Shown here piece by piece: positions 1 through 7,327 of a stretch of DNA of 64,000 nt; position 1 is the first letter of the stretch, and each line of letters starts with the position of its first letter. Both the position numbers and the translations under genes were made by a program. This DNA comes from Alcanivorax sp. REN37. GTDB taxonomy: Bacteria > Pseudomonadota > Gammaproteobacteria > Pseudomonadales > Alcanivoracaceae. The notes under the pieces were generated by a model. It had not been told where the DNA came from. It was given only the letters and a program-made list of their open reading frames with translations, and did no database searches. The DNA lies in contig NZ_JBGCUO010000001.1 of assembly GCF_041102775.1 (NCBI RefSeq), positions 1,550,001 through 1,614,000 of the forward strand. Reading direction: 5' to 3'.

Positions 1-1
1 T

Positions 2-178
2 CGGCTGATGGGCGCTATCGAACCACTGCTTGGCGCACGTACGCCGTCTTGGCGTGCGATCAAGGCGGATTGCGTCGGCCAGGCGTTGGCGGTGGCTGCC
101 GCCCGTCGACAGCCGGGCGAGGACATCCTTTATTACCGCCAGCTCACCGAGCTGGCGGCCTGTTCAGTAACCAAGTAA
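2..178 (+). CDS. NAD(P)-binding (atypical SDR/NmrA-like) protein, C-terminal part only
   Basis: The gene is cut by the left edge of the window; 58 codons remain before the TAA at 176-178. The visible tail has a short LLGxRxP-like segment, then a 'WRAIKADCVGQALAVAA' stretch. That arrangement resembles the C-terminus of YbjT/HTATIP2-like atypical short-chain dehydrogenases, where a conserved 'I...DVA.A' helix follows the substrate region. The catalytic part lies outside the window, so the family is inferred from the tail alone. It ends 11 bases before the rraA start on the same strand and may be co-transcribed with it. Confidence 0.5.
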   Translation, partial: RLMGAIEPLLGARTPSWRAIKADCVGQALAVAAARRQPGEDILYYRQLTELAACSVTK

Positions 179-189
179 TGAGGTGCGAC

Positions 190-672
190 GTGGAATTTGT
201 GACCTGCGATCTGAGCGATGCCAACGAAGGCAGCGTGGCGGTGGTAACCGGCCTGCACTGGCGCCAATTTGGCGGCCGTCACTGTTTTTCCGGTCAGATC
301 GATACCGTCAAATGCCATGAGGACAACTCGCGGGTGAAAGAGCGCCTGGCGACTCCCGGCGCCGGCAAAGTGCTGGTGGTGGACGGTGGCGGTTCGCTGC
401 GCAATGCCCTGATCGGCGACATGATCGCTGAGAGCGCGGTGAAGAACGGCTGGAGTGGGGTGATCATCCACGGCGCGTGCCGCGATGTGGATGCCTTGGC
501 AGGCCTGGATCTGGGCGTGATGGCGCTCGGTTGCGTACCGATTAAAAGCGTGCGCCGCGACGAGGGTCAGTTGAACATCCCGGTGGTGTTCGGTGGGGTG
601 ACGTTCACGCCGGGGCAGTGGGTGTATGTCGACAACAACGGCATTATCGTGGCGGATCAAGCGCTGGTGTAA
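190..672 (+). CDS. rraA: RraA family protein (regulator of RNase E activity / HMG-aldolase-like)
   Basis: The 160-aa product matches the usual RraA length (about 161 aa). It carries the family core 'GKVLVVDGGGSLRNALIGD' at about residues 59-77 and the 'GVIIHGACRDV' block after it. In E. coli, RraA binds RNase E and dampens mRNA decay. Close relatives are divalent-metal 4-hydroxy-4-methyl-2-oxoglutarate/oxaloacetate aldolases, so a metabolic role cannot be excluded from sequence. The start is the GTG at 190: it has a TGAGG-type ribosome site 5-6 bases upstream and leaves no extra N-terminus. The reading frame stays open upstream of it, but that part overlaps the preceding gene and does not look like protein of this family. 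It converges on the DUF805 gene. Confidence 0.88.
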   Translation: MEFVTCDLSDANEGSVAVVTGLHWRQFGGRHCFSGQIDTVKCHEDNSRVKERLATPGAGKVLVVDGGGSLRNALIGDMIAESAVKNGWSGVIIHGACRDVDALAGLDLGVMALGCVPIKSVRRDEGQLNIPVVFGGVTFTPGQWVYVDNNGIIVADQALV

Positions 673-694
673 ATTCGGCGATTGCCGGCGCGGG

Positions 695-1243
695 TCAACG
701 GCCTGCGTGCACCTGCGTCGGCGCTTCGGCTTCACTGCGTACGGTTTCTGACAAGATCAGTGCCGAAAAGCCGGTGACGGCGACCAACACCACCGGCACC
801 ACGGCCAGCGTAAGTTTGCCATTTGGCGCCGGCATATGGCCGTAGCGATTGTCGTAGCTGTTACCGCCCATCGCCAGCAGTGCCGCCAGCAACGTCAGGT
901 TGAACACCGGAATCAGTAGCAGCAATAGCCACCAGGCGGACAAGTTCAGGTCATGCAGGCGCCGCATTACCAGCACTACCGCGTAACCGAGCTGGGCGGC
1001 GTAGCACATCAGCACCACGTTCCACACCGATGCGGTCGGCGCACTGCCGCCGGTGAGCAGGCCGTGGCCAGCCAGAATCAGCAAGATCGCCGCATGCCCC
1101 ACCAGCACCGTCAGCATCAGATAGAGCAGCAAGCGTAGGCGGCCAATACGGCTCGCGCAGAGAAAGCTGGGCTGCTGCATCAAAGGCAGTCCCTGGTGCT
1201 CAATCTGCCCGTATGCGGGCGCGGGCGGGACCCGGTAACGCAT
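695..1243 (-). CDS. DUF805 family inner-membrane protein
   Basis: This is a 182-aa membrane protein of unknown function. It has about four hydrophobic segments (roughly residues 35-60, 75-95, 102-125 and 145-165) and the family signature 'RRLHDLNLSAWW' followed by a Leu-rich segment and 'PVFNL', which is characteristic of DUF805 (YhaH/YhaI-like). The N-terminus (about 30 residues) is soluble and Pro-rich. The ATG at 1243 has a good GGGGAGA ribosome site. The function of DUF805 proteins is not established. The gene lies downstream of mdh on the same strand but is separated from it by a hairpin terminator and about 330 bases, so it is probably transcribed separately. Confidence 0.85.
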   Translation of the reverse strand: MRYRVPPAPAYGQIEHQGLPLMQQPSFLCASRIGRLRLLLYLMLTVLVGHAAILLILAGHGLLTGGSAPTASVWNVVLMCYAAQLGYAVVLVMRRLHDLNLSAWWLLLLLIPVFNLTLLAALLAMGGNSYDNRYGHMPAPNGKLTLAVVPVVLVAVTGFSALILSETVRSEAEAPTQVHAGR

Positions 1244-1571
1244 GATTCTCCCCGTGCTAGGTCAGCGCTGTGACTGGGATGGTAGTTCCGCTTTATCGGG
1301 CTGCACTATACCGACAGATGACCCGTGGATGACATGGCAATTACCGGCGCGGACGTAAAATTGCATTTATTCCATTGACCAGTGTCACGGTCTTCGCTGA
1401 GGGAGAGTCAGCGCTGGCGGCCTTTGTTGTCCAGAGGCCGGTGTAAAACGCATCCGGAGTGGGGTGCCAACGGTAGTAAGGCGCCGATGGCCGGTGCCGG
1501 ATCGCGCAATAAAAATGGCGCACAACGCAAAACGGAGCCCGTAGGCTCCGTCCTGTCAAACACGCAGATGA
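1244..1571. other. Intergenic region between DUF805 gene and mdh
   Basis: These 328 bases hold the mdh terminator hairpin near their right end and, on the left, the presumed promoter of the DUF805 gene. I see no RNA gene, repeat or conserved ORF. The short ORFs here on both strands resemble no protein family I know. Confidence 0.5.
1532..1551 (-). terminator. Rho-independent-type terminator of mdh
   Basis: An 8-bp perfect stem ACGGAGCC/GGCTCCGT with the 4-base loop CGTA lies 20 bases past the mdh stop codon. On the minus strand it is followed by a short T-run (TTTTGCGTT). The run is weak, so termination may be incomplete. Confidence 0.6.
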
Positions 1572-2552
1572 TCAGGGCAGCAGGTGCTGTACCGCATCGC
1601 GTTCTTCGGCCAGCTCCTGCTCGGTCGCTTGCATGCGGGCGCGGGAGAAGTCGTTCACATCCAAGCCTTGGACGATTTCCCAGTCACCGTTTTTGCACAC
1701 GCACGGGAAGGAGTAGATCAGACCTTCCTGGATGCCATAGGAGCCGTCGCTGTAGATGCCCATGGACACCCAGTCGCCTTCGGCGGTGCCCAGCGCCCAG
1801 GAGCGCATGTGGTCAATGGCCGCGTTGGCAGCAGAGGCCGCAGAGGAGGCGCCACGGGCTTTGATGATGGCGGCGCCGCGCTGCTGTACATCAGGGATGT
1901 AGCTGTTGGCGTACCAGTCAGCATCGATCTGGTCGACGGCGATTTTACCGTCCACCAAGGTGTGGTGCAGGTCCGGGTACTGGGTGGAGGAGTGGTTGCC
2001 CCAGATCGTCATTTTCTTCACGTCGTTGACGGTCTTGCCCAGTTTCTCGGCCAGCTGTGCCATGCCACGGTTGTGGTCGAGGCGGGTCATGGCGGTGAAT
2101 TGGCGCGGGTTGATGTCCGGCGCGTTGCGCTGGGCGATCAAGGCGTTGGTGTTGGCCGGGTTGCCGACCACCAGCACTTTGATGTCACGGCTGGCTACTT
2201 CGTTGATCGCCTTGCCCTGAACGGAGAAGATCGCGGCGTTGGCTTCCAGCAAGTCCTTGCGCTCCATGCCCGGGCCGCGCGGACGGGCGCCAACCAGCAG
2301 AGCGTAGTCAGCGTCCTTGAAAGCCACCTTCGGGTCGTCACTCTGAACGATACCCGCCAGCAGCGGGAACGCGCAGTCGTCCAGCTCCATGGCCACGCCC
2401 TTGAGCGCTTCCAGAGCCGGGGTGATTTCCAGAAGTTGCAGAATCACGGGCTGGTCTTTGCCGAGCATGTCGCCGGCAGCGATGCGGAACAGCAGGGAGT
2501 AGCTGATCTGGCCTGCGGCACCGGTGACCGCGACGCGAACGGGTGCTTTCAT
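1572..2552 (-). CDS. mdh: Malate dehydrogenase (NAD-dependent, LDH-like/cytosolic type)
   Basis: The enzyme interconverts malate and oxaloacetate in the TCA cycle. The 326-aa product has the N-terminal dinucleotide motif 'VTGAAGQIS' (about residues 9-17), the active-site loop '[15 protein letters not shown]', the 'VGNPANTNA' segment and the catalytic-His region '[12 protein letters not shown]'. Length and motifs fit the 'type 2' malate dehydrogenases shared with eukaryotic cytosol, and not the 312-aa E. coli type. Pseudomonads often rely on the membrane quinone enzyme Mqo instead, so this gene argues against Pseudomonas proper. The ATG at 2552 is preceded by a GGAG ribosome site. A TATAAT box lies about 95 bases upstream. 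It is divergent from the esterase gene. Confidence 0.95.
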   Translation of the reverse strand: MKAPVRVAVTGAAGQISYSLLFRIAAGDMLGKDQPVILQLLEITPALEALKGVAMELDDCAFPLLAGIVQSDDPKVAFKDADYALLVGARPRGPGMERKDLLEANAAIFSVQGKAINEVASRDIKVLVVGNPANTNALIAQRNAPDINPRQFTAMTRLDHNRGMAQLAEKLGKTVNDVKKMTIWGNHSSTQYPDLHHTLVDGKIAVDQIDADWYANSYIPDVQQRGAAIIKARGASSAASAANAAIDHMRSWALGTAEGDWVSMGIYSDGSYGIQEGLIYSFPCVCKNGDWEIVQGLDVNDFSRARMQATEQELAEERDAVQHLLP

Positions 2553-2645
2553 GAATCATCTCCAGTTGTCGCCCAGTGGGCGGAAAAGGGCGTGGACCGA
2601 CCGGCGCAACCTGTGCGACGCCAGCCTCAGGCCCGGGCGGCGCGC

Positions 2646-2651
2646 ATTATA
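2646..2651 (-). promoter_or_regulatory. Candidate sigma-70 -10 box for mdh
   Basis: On the minus strand the sequence reads TATAAT exactly. The -35 position (about 2668-2674, GTGTTA/TGTTAT) is poor. An 8-bp dyad ACACCCGC/GCGGGTGT with a one-base centre sits at 2671-2687, overlapping the -35 region, and could be a regulator site. Confidence 0.45.
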
Positions 2652-2770
2652 AAGGACTGGCCAGCCGATAACACCCGCTGCGGGTGTGGATTGCTCGCCG
2701 ACGGTGTTGCTGGCCGTCGCCATCAGGCATCATCGGAGCCCGAATCCAGTGCCGCATTGAAGGAGTGGGC

Positions 2771-4297
2771 ATGAGCCAGGTGCAGTTGTCCTGTGGAGTG
2801 ATTGAAGGCTTGCGTCGCGATGACGGCGTCACGGAATTCCGTGGCGTACCCTACGCCGCAGCCCCGGTGGGGGCGCTGCGGTTCCGGGCGCCGCAGCCGG
2901 TGTCGGCGTGGCAGGGCGTGCGCCGCGCCGACCGCTATCCGGCGGCCGCCTGGCAGGAAGCCAGCGCCATGCTCGGCGAGCCGATTGGCGACGACTGTCT
3001 GGCGCTGAATATTTGGGTGCCGTACGGCGACGGCCCATTCCCGGTGATGGTGTGGCTGCATGGCGGTGGCTACACCTCCGGCTCGCCGTCGCAACTGCTG
3101 TACCACGGCGCCAACCTGGCTCGGAGCCAAAATGTGATCGTCGTGAACGTCGGGTATCGGCTCGGCGTCTGGGGGTATGGCTGGTTCCGTCACCGCATTC
3201 CGGACGCGGACAGCAACCTCGGCCTGCGCGACCAAATCGCGGCGCTGGGTTGGGTGCAGGAGCACATTGCCGCGTTCGGTGGCGCGGCAGATCAAGTCAC
3301 TCTGTTTGGCGAGTCTGCCGGCGGCTTTAGTGTGGCCACCTTGCTGGCGGTGCCCAGCGCCCGGTCGCTGTTCCACCGCGCGGTGGTGCAATCCGGTGCC
3401 GCCGACATGGTGGTCAGCCCGGAGGAAGCCCAGCGTGTTACGGAGTTGGTGTTGGCCGCCAACCCGGCACTGTTGGACGATCTCGAGCATGCACCGGCGG
3501 CGGAGTTTGTGCGCGCTCAGCGGGCCGCCATGAAAGAGCCGGTGGCGCGGGCCATGAGTGACCGCGTGCCGCAGTACGGCATGCCGTTCCTGCCGGCGGT
3601 GGACGGCGAGTTGCTGCCAGAGCCGCCGCTGCAGGCCATCGCCCGCGGTGTGGCGCGTGACAAATGGCTGTTGGCGGGTGCTTGCCGTGATGAATACCAT
3701 CTGTTCGTCTATGCGCCGCCCTATAACGGCGGCAAATCCATGGACGCGCTGCGCGAGGTGGATGACAGCAGTCTGCAGAGCCGTTTCGAGCGATTGCTGC
3801 CGCAGCACCACCAGCAGGCCTGGCAGCTTTACAGCGAGCACGTCGATGTAGACCCGGCGCGCAGCCGGCTCGATATCTTCAGTGCGATGGAGTCTGACCG
3901 GCTGTTTCGGGTGCCGACCCGGCGGTTGCTGGATGCCCACGCGGCGGCCGGTGGCCAGAGCTGGGGCTACCTGTTCACCTGGCCCACCACGCTGATGGGC
4001 GTGCCGCTCGGCACCCCCCATGTGGTGGATGTGCCGTTTGTGTTCGACAACACCGAGTCGCCGCTGGGCCGACTGTTCACTGGCGGTGGACCGGGTGCGG
4101 CGGCACTGGCGCAGCAGGTGGCATCGGTGTGGGGCGGGCTGGCCCGCGGGGAGATGCCCCCCTGGCCAGCGTGGCAGGCCGGCCACGACGCGCCCCATTA
4201 TTTCGGTCCCGATGGCAACGGCGAACCGTTGCTGCGCACCGCCTATGAACCGTTGTGGCAGGACGCACTGCCACCACCGACTGAGGAATCGTCATGA
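2771..4297 (+). CDS. Type-B carboxylesterase (alpha/beta hydrolase, PnbA-like)
   Basis: This is a cytoplasmic serine esterase that would hydrolyse carboxylic esters; the substrate is unknown. The 508-aa product has the family N-terminus 'FRGVPYAAAP', the oxyanion-hole HGGG at residues 97-100, the nucleophile elbow GESAGG with Ser182, and a catalytic-His region 'GTPHVVDVPF' with His417. No signal peptide is visible, unlike many secreted type-B esterases. The ATG at 2771 has an AAGGAG site six bases upstream; longer in-frame starts lack one. Its stop codon overlaps the BolA-like start (ATGA), so the two are translationally coupled. Confidence 0.9.
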   Translation: MSQVQLSCGVIEGLRRDDGVTEFRGVPYAAAPVGALRFRAPQPVSAWQGVRRADRYPAAAWQEASAMLGEPIGDDCLALNIWVPYGDGPFPVMVWLHGGGYTSGSPSQLLYHGANLARSQNVIVVNVGYRLGVWGYGWFRHRIPDADSNLGLRDQIAALGWVQEHIAAFGGAADQVTLFGESAGGFSVATLLAVPSARSLFHRAVVQSGAADMVVSPEEAQRVTELVLAANPALLDDLEHAPAAEFVRAQRAAMKEPVARAMSDRVPQYGMPFLPAVDGELLPEPPLQAIARGVARDKWLLAGACRDEYHLFVYAPPYNGGKSMDALREVDDSSLQSRFERLLPQHHQQAWQLYSEHVDVDPARSRLDIFSAMESDRLFRVPTRRLLDAHAAAGGQSWGYLFTWPTTLMGVPLGTPHVVDVPFVFDNTESPLGRLFTGGGPGAAALAQQVASVWGGLARGEMPPWPAWQAGHDAPHYFGPDGNGEPLLRTAYEPLWQDALPPPTEESS

Positions 4298-4611
4298 GCG
4301 ATACTGCCCGCACACTGGAGCGCTTGGTGCGCGACGCTTTGCCGCTGAGCCACTTCGAGCTGGAGAACGAAAGCCACCGCCATAGCGGTCCGGCCACTGA
4401 CTCCCATTTCAAACTGGTATTGGTGTCTGACGCCTTTGCTGGCCAGCGACCGGTGCAGCGTCACCAGCGTATCTACGCGTTGGTAAGGGAGTTGATGCCG
4501 GTGCCGGTGCATGCGCTGGCGCTGCATACCTATACGCCAGAGGAGTGGCAGCAGCGGGGCGGAGAAGCCAATCCGTCGCCGAACTGTCGCGGCGGTAGTG
4601 CGCAGGATTGA
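4294..4611 (+). CDS. BolA family protein
   Basis: The 105-aa product has the BolA fold signatures: 'LSHFELENESHRHSG' near residues 18-32, then the loop and 'VSDAFAGQRPVQRHQRIYAL' helix region, and 'VHALALHTYTPEEW' at the end. BolA proteins pair with monothiol glutaredoxins around a [2Fe-2S] cluster or bind DNA. The conserved central His (in the RHQRIY segment) is present. The start overlaps the esterase stop by four bases and has a GAGGA site. The coupling to an esterase gene is unusual, and I know of no functional link. Confidence 0.85.
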   Translation: MSDTARTLERLVRDALPLSHFELENESHRHSGPATDSHFKLVLVSDAFAGQRPVQRHQRIYALVRELMPVPVHALALHTYTPEEWQQRGGEANPSPNCRGGSAQD

Positions 4612-4630
4612 AGCAGTCACGCAGAAATGA

Positions 4631-4657
4631 AAAAACCCGGGCAAGCCCGGGTTTTTT
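4631..4657. terminator. Bidirectional terminator between bolA-like gene and OmpA lipoprotein gene
   Basis: The stem AAACCCGGGC/GCCCGGGTTT with an AA loop is flanked by A-runs on one side and T-runs on the other. It can serve both convergent transcripts. Confidence 0.92.
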
Positions 4658-4669
4658 TGACAGCGCCGA

Positions 4670-5428
4670 TCACTGGGAAATGATGATTTCCACGCGACGG
4701 TTCTGCTGTCGGCCTTCGGCAGTGCTGTTGCTGGCCACCGGGTAATCTTGGCTCTTGCCTACCGCGGTGACGCGGCTGCCAGCGATACCACGGGAGGTCA
4801 GGTAACCCTTCACAGCCTCGGCGCGATCCTGCGACAGGCGACGGTTGATAGCGTCGCTGCCGGTGGAGTCGGTATGGCCTTCCACGGACACGGTGCGGTC
4901 GCTGTACTCATTCAGGTACTGCACCAGTTTGTCCAGGTTGGCGCGGGCGCCGGGCTGCAACGTGGCTTGGCCGGTGGCGAACAGTACGTCACCGAGGGTA
5001 ATCACCATGCCACGGTCAGTTTTTTTTGCGTTCAGTTCCTCACGCAGCATGGCCGCTTCGCGGGTGCGGGCGTCGAGGATGGTCGCGTCGCGATCACGGG
5101 CCAATTTCTTAGCACGCTCTTCGGCGCCGCGGCGTTCGGCTTCGGCCTGGGTCAGCGCCAATTTGCCTTTTGCCATGTAGATCAGGTGGTTGATCTCAGT
5201 CGGATCTTTCTTGTCCTGCAGCGCCTGGGAGGCATTGTTCACCGCACGCTCGGCTTCACGCAATTGTACCGGCGCGTAGTTGGCGACATTAGCGTCTTGG
5301 CGGAAGCCATCCAGCTGCTGCTGGGCGGACGTCAGGTCCGGGTAGGACGGCGGCGTGGATGAGCAGCCGGCAACGGCGACAGTGGTACCCAATACCGCGG
5401 CCATGGCGGCCAGTTTAAATTGTTTCAT
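4670..5428 (-). CDS. OmpA-family outer-membrane lipoprotein with N-terminal DUF4398-like region
   Basis: The 252-aa product begins with a lipoprotein signal (lipobox VAGC, acylated Cys about residue 22). A coiled, Ala/Glu/Lys-rich helical region follows at about 30-130. The C-terminus (about 138-250) is a peptidoglycan-binding OmpA_C domain with 'VEGHTDSTGSDAINRRLSQD' and a terminal 'NRRVEI' segment. The predicted role is to tether the outer membrane to peptidoglycan. It lies two bases after the DUF4398 lipoprotein gene and is surely co-transcribed with it. The helical part resembles the upstream protein, which suggests that one arose from the other by duplication plus fusion to OmpA_C. Confidence 0.92.
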   Translation of the reverse strand: MKQFKLAAMAAVLGTTVAVAGCSSTPPSYPDLTSAQQQLDGFRQDANVANYAPVQLREAERAVNNASQALQDKKDPTEINHLIYMAKGKLALTQAEAERRGAEERAKKLARDRDATILDARTREAAMLREELNAKKTDRGMVITLGDVLFATGQATLQPGARANLDKLVQYLNEYSDRTVSVEGHTDSTGSDAINRRLSQDRAEAVKGYLTSRGIAGSRVTAVGKSQDYPVASNSTAEGRQQNRRVEIIISQ

Positions 5429-5430
5429 GA

Positions 5431-5805
5431 TTACTGTGCTCCTTGGCCGTAACGGATTTCGCTCTGCAGCGTTTGGATGTTGCGCTGCATTTCCTCAGCC
5501 GCGGCGCGGGCTTTCTGGCTATTGGCTTTGGCCATCGCCAGTTCCGCATCCAGGCGGGCTTCCTCGGCCAGACGGCGGGCGAGGTCGTTTTGCTTGTTGC
5601 TCACGGCCTTGCGGGCCAGCTCCAGCTTCTCCCGGGCGGAGGTCAGGTTGACCCGACCGTCCAGGGGAATCTCGGCGTTCTGGGCGCGAGCCACCGCCGA
5701 CTCCGCCGCCGCCAGTTCAGCGGTGGGCGCCGGGGTGCTGGCGCAGGCAGTCATCAGCAGGGACGCAGCGGCAATGGTTGCCAAGCGTGCGGGAGTCAGC
5801 TTCAT
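5431..5805 (-). CDS. DUF4398-containing lipoprotein
   Basis: The 124-aa product has a type II signal peptide with lipobox MTAC (acylated Cys about residue 21). An Ala/Glu/Arg-rich helical hairpin then runs to the end ('REKLELARKAV', 'RLAEEARLDAELAMAKA'), typical of DUF4398. I prefer the ATG at 5805: the AGGAG at 5815-5819 is nine bases from it but abuts the alternative ATG at 5814. The protein is probably periplasm-facing on the outer membrane and acts with the OmpA-like product of the next gene. The role of DUF4398 is not established. Confidence 0.85.
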   Translation of the reverse strand: MKLTPARLATIAAASLLMTACASTPAPTAELAAAESAVARAQNAEIPLDGRVNLTSAREKLELARKAVSNKQNDLARRLAEEARLDAELAMAKANSQKARAAAEEMQRNIQTLQSEIRYGQGAQ

Positions 5806-6135
5806 TGTGGACATCTCCTAAGTGACAAGGGCGTCTGCAACACCGGCCCGATAGGGCAGCGGCCGCTGCAGTCATCGTGGCGCTGCCCGGACCGGAGAGC
5901 TGGACCGGACGACGCCGAACACTGTTTCAATCAGCGGCGTTCATCGTAGAACAGCGTTTGCGGAACGAATATGTCAGTGCGTGAATTTTTACAGCTGCAT
6001 GCGATTGATTTGAAACGTAAAAAAATAAAAATCAAATAATTTTGGAATGCCTTATATGGGCATGAATACAGGCTTTAGAGCGCTTCTTAGCCTGGCTTGA
6101 GGCGCTCAGTGAAGTTGAAAAATAGGGGAATGAGG
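5806..6135. other. Divergent intergenic region, AT-rich in the middle
   Basis: This 330-base spacer separates two divergent genes. The stretch at about 5985-6070 is much more AT-rich than the rest of the window (runs of A, ATAAAAATCAAATAAT). It probably carries both promoters, but no -35/-10 pair stands out with good spacing. A small dyad ATGCC...GGCAT lies near 6046-6064. I see no gene in it. Confidence 0.45.
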
Positions 6136-6705
6136 GTGACTGGATTCAACATATTTTTTGCAGGTGAAGTGGCGCGCGGGGAAGCGCCGGAGCAGGTGCA
6201 GTCGCGGTTACAGCAGCTATTTCGCCTGAACGACAGTGCTGCCGCCGCGTTGTTCAGTGGCCGCCGAGTGCAACTGAAAAAGGGGGTGGATCAAGCCACC
6301 ATGATGCGTTTTAAAGCGGCCCTGCGGCAGGCCGGTGCGCTCTGCGAGGTGGAACCGGCAGCGCCGGTGACGACAGCCGTAACCGCGCCGGTTCCAGCGC
6401 CTGCTGCGGAGCCGCGCTCCGCCGATATTGCCGGTGCTGCGTCAGACCGCGTGTCTGGCCAAGCGGAAACCGGCGCAGATCTCGATATGGTCGGTACTAT
6501 CCGCCGCGGCGGCAGTGGTTTCAGTGGGGCGTTTTCAGTGTCGGAGGTGGGGGCTGATCTGGGGGTACAGCAGCAAGCCGTGACCTCAGTGGCGCCGGAC
6601 ATTTCCCATTTGAGTCTGGCGCCGGTCGGAGCGGTATTGGAAAACGCCGTCAGCGGCGAGGTGCCGGCCACGCCGGACACCAGCCATTTGACGTTGGTGC
6701 CCTGA
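6136..6705 (+). CDS. Uncharacterised protein with conserved N-terminal small domain
   Basis: The product of about 189 aa is not a characterised family. Residues 1-75 have a compact pattern, 'FNIFFAGEVARGE', then 'ALFSGRRVQLKKGVD', then 'RFKAALRQAGALCEVEP'. I recognise this as the small N-terminal module of various proteobacterial envelope proteins of unknown function. The middle is Pro/Ala-rich and likely unstructured. The tail has two related motifs, 'DISHLSLAPVGA' and 'DTSHLTLVP'. No signal or membrane segment is present. The start is uncertain: the GTG at 6136 has AGGGGA six bases upstream, the ATG at 6130 abuts that site, and a TTG at 6097 would add 13 residues. Confidence 0.6.
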   Translation: MTGFNIFFAGEVARGEAPEQVQSRLQQLFRLNDSAAAALFSGRRVQLKKGVDQATMMRFKAALRQAGALCEVEPAAPVTTAVTAPVPAPAAEPRSADIAGAASDRVSGQAETGADLDMVGTIRRGGSGFSGAFSVSEVGADLGVQQQAVTSVAPDISHLSLAPVGAVLENAVSGEVPATPDTSHLTLVP

Positions 6706-6712
6706 GCCGCGC

Positions 6713-7285
6713 TCAGTCGTCTTGGTCGTCGCCGTCTGCGTCTTCACCGCTGGCGAGATCCGGTGCGTGGTAGAACAGGAACAACTCTTCCAGCAGCTCG
6801 GGAATGCCCATCGCCATCTGCCGCACCAGCTTGCTGTCTTGCCACAGGTCATCCAGTGCTGGGTCATCATCGAGGCCGGCGATCAGCACCATGGGCAGCA
6901 GCAGGTTGGCCGCGGTGTCTTCGTCCGCGGCGTACCAAGCGGCTTCCTGCAGATAGACCCCGGCCATGAAGCCGGCACACCAGCTGGCAAGGTCGGCGCC
7001 TTCGTCTTCGGCGTAGGGGTCGAGGCGGCAAGGTAGCTTGATCGGCTCGCCGGCGCCAAGCGTGGCGGCGATACGGTCTTTCAGGTTGACCAAGGCGGCA
7101 GCGATGTCAGCCGGTACCTGGTCCTCAGCGTGGCAGGCCGCCGGCCAGTCGGCCGGGGCTTCCGGGCCGGTGGCCACCGCGCACATCAGACCGTGGATTT
7201 CCACCCAGGTCAGGGCGTCGTCGCCGGCGTCCGTGATGAACTGGTCAACGCGCTTGCGCAGTGAAGGGTTGTTGAGGGTGTCCAT
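6713..7285 (-). CDS. UPF0149 (YgfB/YecA) family protein
   Basis: The 190-aa acidic cytoplasmic protein shows UPF0149 features: 'LTWVEIHGLMCAVATGP' near residue 25, 'WCAGFMAGV' in the middle, and the 'LFLFYHAPDLASG' end. The tail is very Asp-rich. YgfB-type members have been linked to regulation of ampDh3 in Pseudomonas, but for this protein the role is unknown. It ends seven bases past the convergent gene on the left and is preceded by a GGAG site nine bases before the ATG. Confidence 0.8.
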   Translation of the reverse strand: MDTLNNPSLRKRVDQFITDAGDDALTWVEIHGLMCAVATGPEAPADWPAACHAEDQVPADIAAALVNLKDRIAATLGAGEPIKLPCRLDPYAEDEGADLASWCAGFMAGVYLQEAAWYAADEDTAANLLLPMVLIAGLDDDPALDDLWQDSKLVRQMAMGIPELLEELFLFYHAPDLASGEDADGDDQDD

Positions 7286-7327
7286 GCCGCCGGCTCCGGG
7301 GTGTTGTGGTGGGCCGGCAGTATAGTG

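Noticed and set aside
1584-2774. A 396-codon open frame antisense to mdh
   Set aside because: It mirrors mdh codon positions in a GC-rich genome, has Val/His/Gly-rich low-complexity composition and no recognisable domain or ribosome site.
2723-4198. A 491-codon open frame antisense to the carboxylesterase
   Set aside because: Its Arg/His/Gln-rich composition is typical of GC-rich shadow frames, and the esterase on the other strand has all its catalytic motifs.
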